A stretch of DNA of 11,769 nt from an uncultured Bacteroidota bacterium (GTDB taxonomy: Bacteria > Bacteroidota > Bacteroidia > Chitinophagales > Chitinophagaceae), in the NCBI GenBank assembly GCA_903835145.1, contig CAILMA010000766.1:1-11769 (forward strand), written 5' to 3'. Positions 6,915 through 11,769 of this stretch are shown here, in pieces. The stretch's first letter is position 1; each line of letters begins with the position of its first letter. The position numbers and the translations under genes were made by a program. The notes under the pieces were generated by a model. It did not search any database, was not told where the DNA came from, and was given only the letters and a program-made list of their open reading frames with translations.

Positions 6915-7607
6915 ATGGCGAAACAAAAGCTGGTTGTGCTCACGGGTGCAGGTATAAGCGCAGAGAGCGGTCTGCGCACATTCCGGGATTCCGATGGACT
7001 TTGGGAAGGATATAATATTGAGGATGTTGCAACGCCGAGAGCATGGCGCAGAGACCCAGCCCTGGTCCTCGATTTTTACAACATGCGCCGCAGGGATGTG
7101 CTGGCCGCACAGCCAAACACGGCGCACAAGGCACTTGCTGATTTGCAGCAACATTTTGATGTGCATATAGTAACTCAGAATATTGATGACCTGCATGAGC
7201 GCGCCGGCAGCACAAACGTTTTACACCTCCACGGCGAAATTATAAAAATGCGCAGCGAACGCAACGAACATCAATTGTACCCGATAACAGGAGATATAAA
7301 ATTGGGTGATAAGTCACCTGAGGGAGGGCAGTACAGGCCACATGTAGTTTGGTTTGAGGAGCCTGTGCCTATGATAGAGCAAGCAATACCGATCATGTAC
7401 GACGCTGATATTTTTTTACTTATCGGCACTTCACTTGCCGTTTACCCGGCTGCTGGTCTGGTAGATTATGTGCAGCCAAGGGTGAAGAAATATGTCATTG
7501 ACAAAAAAATACCTCATGTATACAGGTACGAAAACATTGTGCCGATTGAGCTTCCTGCCACCGAGGGCATGGTTAGGCTAAAAGAAATGCTCCTTGGCAA
7601 CAAGTAG
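6915..7607 (+). CDS. cobB: NAD-dependent protein deacylase, class III sirtuin (CobB/SIRT5-like), cysteine-free
   Basis: Sirtuins remove acyl groups from lysines using NAD and make nicotinamide and O-acyl-ADP-ribose. The 230 residues show GAGISAESGLRTFRD at 11-25 (NAD binding), TQNIDDLHERAGS at 87-99, HLHGE with catalytic H106, RPHVVWFEE at 141-149, GTSLAVYPAAG at 171-181. The Y55-x-x-R58 pair in FYNMRRR marks class III enzymes, which prefer succinyl, malonyl or glutaryl lysine in SIRT5 and E. coli CobB. Unlike E. coli CobB, which has four zinc cysteines after KVR, this protein has none: KMRS at 111-114 and GDKSPEGG at 131-138 replace them, and there is no cysteine anywhere. The small domain must fold without the zinc tetrad. 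Desuccinylase specificity is inferred from the Tyr/Arg pair. The gene is convergent with the Cdd1-like gene, 15 bases apart. Confidence 0.94.
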   Translation: MAKQKLVVLTGAGISAESGLRTFRDSDGLWEGYNIEDVATPRAWRRDPALVLDFYNMRRRDVLAAQPNTAHKALADLQQHFDVHIVTQNIDDLHERAGSTNVLHLHGEIIKMRSERNEHQLYPITGDIKLGDKSPEGGQYRPHVVWFEEPVPMIEQAIPIMYDADIFLLIGTSLAVYPAAGLVDYVQPRVKKYVIDKKIPHVYRYENIVPIELPATEGMVRLKEMLLGNK

Positions 7608-7622
7608 TGAAAAGATGGGTAA

Positions 7623-7910
7623 TCAGGCAAATTTCCAGTTCCACCATTTTAGTTTTTCGGCGTCTCGCTGCTCCGGGGCCGTTTCGGCATAATAAACAGC
7701 ACAACGGAATACATAAAGCAAGCACCTGTCCTGCACCATACCTGCAAATGCATTTGACCGGTTATACAGGTCCTGAGGATCGCGGCCTGCAAGCTGATCA
7801 ACAGTGTAGATGTTGATGTTTATCAGGTCATTAGCAATAGACTTACCCACGCCAGGAATTTGGCATAAATCCTTAATGACTGCAATATGGCACCAGTCTT
7901 TTTCCAGCAT
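7623..7910 (-). CDS. Small helix-hairpin-helix protein of the Cdd1 (pathogenicity locus) family
   Basis: The 95-residue protein has a helix-hairpin-helix at about 15-45 (LCQIPGVGKSIANDLI followed by YTVDQLAG), the DPQDLY turn at 44-49, then the motif DRCLLYVFRCAVYYA (61-75) and a WWNWK end at 89-93. This combination fits the Cdd1 family (PF11731), small proteins sometimes annotated 'pathogenicity locus' or 'mitomycin resistance'; the name carries no proven function. The helix-hairpin-helix suggests nonspecific DNA binding, and the two conserved cysteines C63 and C70 could bind metal or a disulfide; both are inference. It starts 60 bases after the ftsY stop on the same strand and may be co-transcribed with it. 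No TAnnTTTG box is visible in that gap. Confidence 0.85.
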   Translation of the reverse strand: MLEKDWCHIAVIKDLCQIPGVGKSIANDLININIYTVDQLAGRDPQDLYNRSNAFAGMVQDRCLLYVFRCAVYYAETAPEQRDAEKLKWWNWKFA

Positions 7911-7970
7911 GTCCGGAGGTGATAAAACAACACTCAGATTTTGGAGTAAAACGAATAAATCAGGTCACAA

Positions 7971-8948
7971 TTATTTCTCGAGGCTAAATAAGCTATCGAC
8001 AAACTCTTCTTTCTTAAAGATTTGGAGGTCTTCCATTTTCTCACCAACGCCTATGTATTTCACCGGAATCTTGAACTGGTTCGCGATAGCCAGAACAACG
8101 CCGCCCTTAGCGGTGCCATCGAGCTTTGTAATTGCAATGGCAGTTACCTGTGTTGCTGCAGTAAAATGTTTTGCCTGTTCTATTGCATTTTGTCCGGTGC
8201 TGCCATCAAGCACAAGCAATACCTCATGCGGCGCGTCCGGCATTTTTTTGCTTATTACCCTGCGGATCTTGCTCAACTCATCCATGAGGTAGAATTTATT
8301 GTGCAACCTTCCGGCAGTGTCTATTATTACTACATCGCTGCCACGTGCCATTCCGCTTTCCACACTGTCATAAGCAACAGCACTTGGGTCGCTGCCCATT
8401 TCTTTTTTTACAATCGGTACTCCAACTCTTTCGCTCCAAATGGTGAGCTGATCAACGGCCGCAGCTCTAAAGGTATCAGCCGCGCCCATAAGCACATTTT
8501 TACCGTTTTTCTTAAAATTATAAGCCAGTTTGCCAATAGTAGTGGTTTTGCCTACACCATTTACACCTACTACTAAAATTACATATGGTTTTTTGTCTTT
8601 TGGTGTGTCAAAGGTTTCAAAGTCATTTGATGGTGCATCAGTTAGCATGCCCATAATTTCCTCCTGCAAAATCCGGTTCAGCTCACTTGTACCTAAATAT
8701 TTATCCTTGCTTACTCTGCTCTCAATACGGCTGATGATAGCTACAGTTGTTTCCACTCCAACATCCGAAGCAATAAGGGCATTCTCTAACTCGTCAAGAA
8801 CTTCAGTATCTACCTTGTCTTTTCCTGCAATTGCCTTGGTGATCTTCGAAAAGAAGCCTTCCTTGGTTTTTTTTAATCCCTCGTCAAGTGCCTCTTTTTG
8901 TTCCTGTTGCTCTTTATTACGTTTAAAGAGTTTGTCAAATAATCCCAT
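7971..8948 (-). CDS. ftsY: Signal recognition particle receptor FtsY
   Basis: FtsY is the SRP GTPase receptor that docks ribosome-nascent chain-SRP complexes at the inner membrane for co-translational insertion. The 325-residue protein has a short N-terminal lysine/glutamate-rich amphipathic segment (MGLFDKLFKRNKE) in place of the long acidic A domain of E. coli, an N domain helical bundle at about 30-105, and the G domain: P-loop GVNGVGKT at 128-135, DTFRAAA at 158-164, DTAGR at 210-214, TKLDG at 274-278, and GVGE at 300-303. All motifs are intact. The -7 box at 8970-8977 places the start of transcription about 15-17 bases before the ATG at 8948. Confidence 0.97.
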   Translation of the reverse strand: MGLFDKLFKRNKEQQEQKEALDEGLKKTKEGFFSKITKAIAGKDKVDTEVLDELENALIASDVGVETTVAIISRIESRVSKDKYLGTSELNRILQEEIMGMLTDAPSNDFETFDTPKDKKPYVILVVGVNGVGKTTTIGKLAYNFKKNGKNVLMGAADTFRAAAVDQLTIWSERVGVPIVKKEMGSDPSAVAYDSVESGMARGSDVVIIDTAGRLHNKFYLMDELSKIRRVISKKMPDAPHEVLLVLDGSTGQNAIEQAKHFTAATQVTAIAITKLDGTAKGGVVLAIANQFKIPVKYIGVGEKMEDLQIFKKEEFVDSLFSLEK

Positions 8949-8969
8949 GATGTTAAATTAGAAGTGGTG

Positions 8970-8977
8970 CAAAAGTA
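8970..8977 (-). promoter_or_regulatory. Bacteroidota -7 element (TACTTTTG) for ftsY
   Basis: The minus-strand octamer TACTTTTG matches TAnnTTTG exactly and ends 21 bases before the ftsY ATG. No -33 TTTG is clear. The remaining part of the 8949-9190 gap holds only the terminator of the next gene at 9139-9176. Confidence 0.5.
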
Positions 8978-9138
8978 ATGAATATTAAGATGGGAAGTAG
9001 GGTTAACTGTAGTTATTGGTTAATATATTATCGCTGTGTTTAAATGGCCAACTTATAAAAAGGTATTTGCAAATAATATGCTTTGATTTGATGCCATTTA
9101 GCAATGAAGAGTGCTGGTCAATCGGTTTTTATCAAACA

Positions 9139-9176
9139 AAAAGGAGAGGATGTTTTTGCCGACATCCTCTCCTTTT
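9139..9176 (-). terminator. Strong intrinsic terminator of the T9SS cargo gene
   Basis: A perfect 15-base inverted repeat: AAAAGGAGAGGATGT (9139-9153) and ACATCCTCTCCTTTT (9162-9176) with an 8-base loop TTTTGCCG. Read on the minus strand the hairpin follows the TAA at 9191-9193 by 14 bases and ends in TTTTTGTTTGAT. The A-rich 5' side pairs with the T-rich 3' side, so it might also work on the plus strand, where no gene reads into it. Confidence 0.9.
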
Positions 9177-9190
9177 CTCATTTGATTTAA

Positions 9191-11713
9191 TTACTCTTTG
9201 ACGAGCTTTAGCGTTTTTACATTTGGTCCACTGGTTATTTCAACAATATAAACTCCAGCCGGATAGTTGGTCAAACGAACGGTTGTTTTGCCTCCGCCAA
9301 GAGGAGCGTTTTTGTTTTCATATATCTGCCTGCCGGTAACGTCATAGATATGGATAGCCGCTTCATTAGCGGTTGTTCCCGCCAGGCTAATAACAACCTC
9401 GTCAGCGGTGGGATTTGGTGTGAGCGTTACACTAAATAGCTCCGTTGCTTCTTTTGATACACCATCAGTCGCAGTCGTGATTTCGAATCTGTTGTCGCCC
9501 TGCGTTTTTACATCGGTTGTTACAGTCCATGGGTATTCAGCGCCTTCGGTTAGCTGCATGTACTTGCCGAGCAATTTATCATGGAGGTATAATTTCTTAC
9601 CTGCGGGTACTGAAGTTGCCTTTAAAATTAAATTGAGTGCAAAACTGCTCGAAACGCCAAGTGGTATCACGTTGCCTGTGGCGAAGGGCCTTGCGTCAAT
9701 GGCCAGCTTTTGCCCATCGGTTGAGATGCTGTAGAAGTTAAAATCGGCACCTGTAGGTTTTAGCGCATCGTAGCGGTTGTCCTCGTTGCTGGTTGCATTT
9801 TCATCGAAATTAATCGACAGCACGTCCCACGGATGGTAGTTTTCGTCATAGACTACCAGATTCAAATCAGATCCCGTAGTGCGAAGTAGCGTAGCCGATA
9901 CGCCGGGTGATTTGTTACCCTCTGTAAAGTTCAGGGTATCGCCGTTGTGTGCTGCGCGTACCTGGAAGGAATTATTGGCTTGCAGGTAGTATGGTGCTGC
10001 CATAGAAGAGCCATAGGGTATGGCCTGAAACTGACCAGCTGCACCAAGGTAAGGATTCCAAACATAGAATGCTACACCGGCTATGCGGCCTGCTACTGCT
10101 GCATTATAAATTACGGTGCCGATGTCTACTGGTGATGCGTATGGGTTGCCCACCATATTGTAATCCTGATTGGCTCCGCTCCCCTTGCTGAGCGTCACCG
10201 TTTGGTTGCCCTGGTTTACATGCCCGAACATCCCGACTGTTACTGGTGAAATATCGGTATACGGACCATAGCCAAGTCCCTGCCCCTTCTTGCCGCGGAA
10301 GAACAATCTGATACCCTGGTATTGATGGAGTCTGTTGCTGTCAATGGTGCCATAAGCACTTGTAAATGGCCTCCAACCCGGGTCAGAAGGATTACCTGAA
10401 TTGCCAACCAACGGATTGTAACGGTAAGCTGAAGGTGCGTTGGAACCTGTTGTGGTAAAGCCGTTTGCGGAGCCACCGGGGCCGGTTACGTCAATATAGT
10501 TTTCTAACTGATTAAGCGATATATAGTCGCTGAACGGATGCGCCCAAAAGCGATATGCCCTGCGCCCTCCGAAGATGTATTGCAACACCGTAACATTTCC
10601 GCTAATTGAAGAACCCGTGGCTGGCAGCGACGCTATGCGTGCTGTTCCGGTTGAGTCAGAATAAAGGATGAGGCTGTCGTTTGTTGCAAAATCGCCAGAT
10701 GTAACCGAGAAAGTACCAGTAACCGTAGCACTGGCACCGGTGGCAATGGTTGCGCCGCCGTTGTTATTCAGATCAAGGTTGTTTATACTCCCCGTGCCTG
10801 CTATTGTTTGGGCAGATGCACCGTTGATGCTTGCAGTTCCGTCGCCCATGATTGTGCCATTGTTGGTCAGGTTTCCTTTTATGTTTAAAACGCCGATAGA
10901 ATTGATTTTTACACTCGCTCCGGCGGCCACGGTAAGGTCGTTGGTGGTGCCATTAGCCGCAGTAGCAATCACAGGCGCATATAAGGTGCCTGCAGGTATC
11001 GTTACATTGTCTGTAGCTCCGGGCACAAATCCGCAGGACCAGTTAACTGCTGTGTTCCAGTCTGTTTCTGAGCCGGACGCACCGCCAACCCATACAAGAG
11101 GGGTAGCTGTTATGGTGATGGTGGAATCTATCGTGACCGAGCAGACATCATTGTGAGCATCGAGTAGCGCAATGGTGTGGGTGCCAGTAAGCGCTCCCGT
11201 CGTTAGGACAAAAGTACCGCTTGTTAATAAACTGCTTGTAATGCTTCCTCCATCAATCTGGTAAGCTACGTAGGCGTCAGGCGTGCCTGAAAATGTAATG
11301 TTTGCAGAATAGCCGGAGCATATAGTTGGTACATCTGTTATTGCAGCAGAGGGATGCGAACGTACCTGTAGAGTAAAACCATAGGTTGTGCTCGTGCAAT
11401 AGCCGTTGGAAATGGTGATGTTACCACCGAATGAGCCGGTAGCTCCTGTCGGAACCGGCAGTGAAATAGTAGAACCTGAAAGGGTTGCGCCGCTAATGTT
11501 GCTAAAGCCAGCGCCAAGTGTCGTTGAATCCCAATTGATTCCGTAAATAGTTGCACCGCCCGTTGCGCCGCTGTAGGAGATCGTAGCGGCCGTAAGCGGC
11601 TGGCAAACCGATGGATTTGCACCTAACGTAAGGGTAGGTGGATATACGACGGTAACTGCGGCGCTATCGCCTGAAAGTGATGTTGTGCAACCTGCAACAG
11701 ATTTTACACTCAA
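9191..11713 (-). CDS. Large secreted/surface protein with T9SS type A sorting domain, N-terminus missing
   Basis: Ser/Thr/Gly/Asn-rich protein of 840 visible residues, probably a surface adhesin-like protein; no enzyme motif was recognised. It contains two Ig-like repeats at about 25-118 (GANPSVCQPLTAATISYSG...) and 119-205, a WVGG...DWNTAVNW module at about 207-255 found in many Bacteroidota surface proteins, a beta-rich region with low-complexity repeats to about 375, a unique domain at about 380-755, and a C-terminal type IX secretion sorting domain at about 764-840 (LTPNP..., VTGRQIYE, LTNYPAGVYIVEI, KTLKLVKE). T9SS cargo needs an N-terminal signal peptide, which is absent. The frame opens at a TTG (11713) in the middle of a strand-like LSVKSVAGC segment, and is stopped 24 bases further upstream. 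So the 5' part is lost, by insertion, rearrangement or contig edge. Terminator follows at 9139-9176. Confidence 0.9.
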   Translation of the reverse strand: MSVKSVAGCTTSLSGDSAAVTVVYPPTLTLGANPSVCQPLTAATISYSGATGGATIYGINWDSTTLGAGFSNISGATLSGSTISLPVPTGATGSFGGNITISNGYCTSTTYGFTLQVRSHPSAAITDVPTICSGYSANITFSGTPDAYVAYQIDGGSITSSLLTSGTFVLTTGALTGTHTIALLDAHNDVCSVTIDSTITITATPLVWVGGASGSETDWNTAVNWSCGFVPGATDNVTIPAGTLYAPVIATAANGTTNDLTVAAGASVKINSIGVLNIKGNLTNNGTIMGDGTASINGASAQTIAGTGSINNLDLNNNGGATIATGASATVTGTFSVTSGDFATNDSLILYSDSTGTARIASLPATGSSISGNVTVLQYIFGGRRAYRFWAHPFSDYISLNQLENYIDVTGPGGSANGFTTTGSNAPSAYRYNPLVGNSGNPSDPGWRPFTSAYGTIDSNRLHQYQGIRLFFRGKKGQGLGYGPYTDISPVTVGMFGHVNQGNQTVTLSKGSGANQDYNMVGNPYASPVDIGTVIYNAAVAGRIAGVAFYVWNPYLGAAGQFQAIPYGSSMAAPYYLQANNSFQVRAAHNGDTLNFTEGNKSPGVSATLLRTTGSDLNLVVYDENYHPWDVLSINFDENATSNEDNRYDALKPTGADFNFYSISTDGQKLAIDARPFATGNVIPLGVSSSFALNLILKATSVPAGKKLYLHDKLLGKYMQLTEGAEYPWTVTTDVKTQGDNRFEITTATDGVSKEATELFSVTLTPNPTADEVVISLAGTTANEAAIHIYDVTGRQIYENKNAPLGGGKTTVRLTNYPAGVYIVEITSGPNVKTLKLVKE

Positions 11714-11740
11714 GGGTATCTCTAAAAACTCTCTATTTTA

Positions 11741-11759
11741 TCTGAGTGTTTCTCTGAGT
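11741..11759. repeat. Tandem TCTGAGT motif at the window edge, possible end of a dispersed repeat
   Basis: TCTGAGT occurs at 11741-11747 and 11753-11759, 12 bases apart, within a pyrimidine-rich stretch (about 11718-11769, CTCTAAAAACTCTCTATTTT before it). All three minus-strand frames are stopped here (TAA at 11738-11740 in the frame of the T9SS gene). The style recalls short intergenic repeat families of Bacteroidota, but copy number cannot be judged from one window. Confidence 0.4.
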
Positions 11760-11769
11760 TGCTTTTTTA

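Noticed and set aside
8022..8961. Overlapping plus-strand open frames across ftsY (184, 143 and others)
   Set aside because: All are antisense to the complete, motif-verified ftsY gene and show no recognisable protein features.
10668..11156. Long plus-strand open frame (162 codons) opposite the T9SS gene
   Set aside because: It lies antisense to a well-supported coding region; the Val/Ala/Pro-rich composition is the mirror of Thr/Gly/Ala codons on the other strand, and there is no promoter or domain.
11711..11713. TTG as the true start of the T9SS protein
   Set aside because: It would leave the protein without a signal peptide and begin in the middle of a beta-sandwich repeat; it is merely the first permissible start after the upstream stop.
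1..11769. tRNA, rRNA, CRISPR array, transposase or phage genes
   Set aside because: No cloverleaf, regular repeat-spacer pattern, or integrase/transposase motif was seen on either strand.

Overview
The window looks like a fragment of a Bacteroidota chromosome, probably from the Chitinophagales/Chitinophagaceae part of the phylum. The evidence is a type IX secretion (T9SS) C-terminal sorting domain, ScpA, DUF983, FtsY and sirtuin proteins of Bacteroidota type, moderate GC, few Shine-Dalgarno sequences, and seven exact copies of the Bacteroidota -7 promoter element TAnnTTTG placed just upstream of genes. The lineage is inferred from sequence style; no database search was made. The left edge cuts bioA in-frame. 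The right edge lies in a short repetitive stretch that interrupts a large gene, so this may be a whole draft contig.

Layout, left to right. (1) Minus strand, 1-1871: bioA (3' end missing) and bioD, overlapping by 4 bases (ATGA), catalyse consecutive steps of biotin synthesis. (2) Minus strand, 1967-3202: a sigma-54 activator with no receiver domain, separated from bioD by 95 bases that hold a stem-loop. (3) Plus strand, 3435-4733: a DUF983 zinc-ribbon membrane protein, then scpA (chromosome condensation kleisin), ending at a terminator shared with the convergent next gene. (4) Minus strand, 4850-6774: a membrane fatty acid desaturase and, upstream of it, an exported or membrane protein of unknown function. 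(5) Plus strand, 6915-7607: a CobB-like sirtuin with no cysteine. (6) Minus strand, 7623-8948: ftsY (SRP receptor) followed by a small Cdd1-type helix-hairpin-helix protein. (7) Minus strand, 9191-11713: a large Ig-like/beta-rich T9SS cargo protein without its N-terminus, followed by a strong terminator.

Most genes are core housekeeping or lipid and cofactor metabolism, and there is no obvious multi-gene system linking them. No tRNA, rRNA, CRISPR array, transposase or phage gene was seen. No gene-free stretch exceeds about 250 bases. The three largest gaps are 3203-3434, 5945-6174 and 8949-9190; they hold promoter elements and, in the last, a terminator. The points most worth a second look are the abrupt loss of the T9SS gene at about 11713 beside a tandem TCTGAGT repeat, the cysteine-free sirtuin, and the very short leaders implied by the TAnnTTTG boxes, which move two start codons inward.
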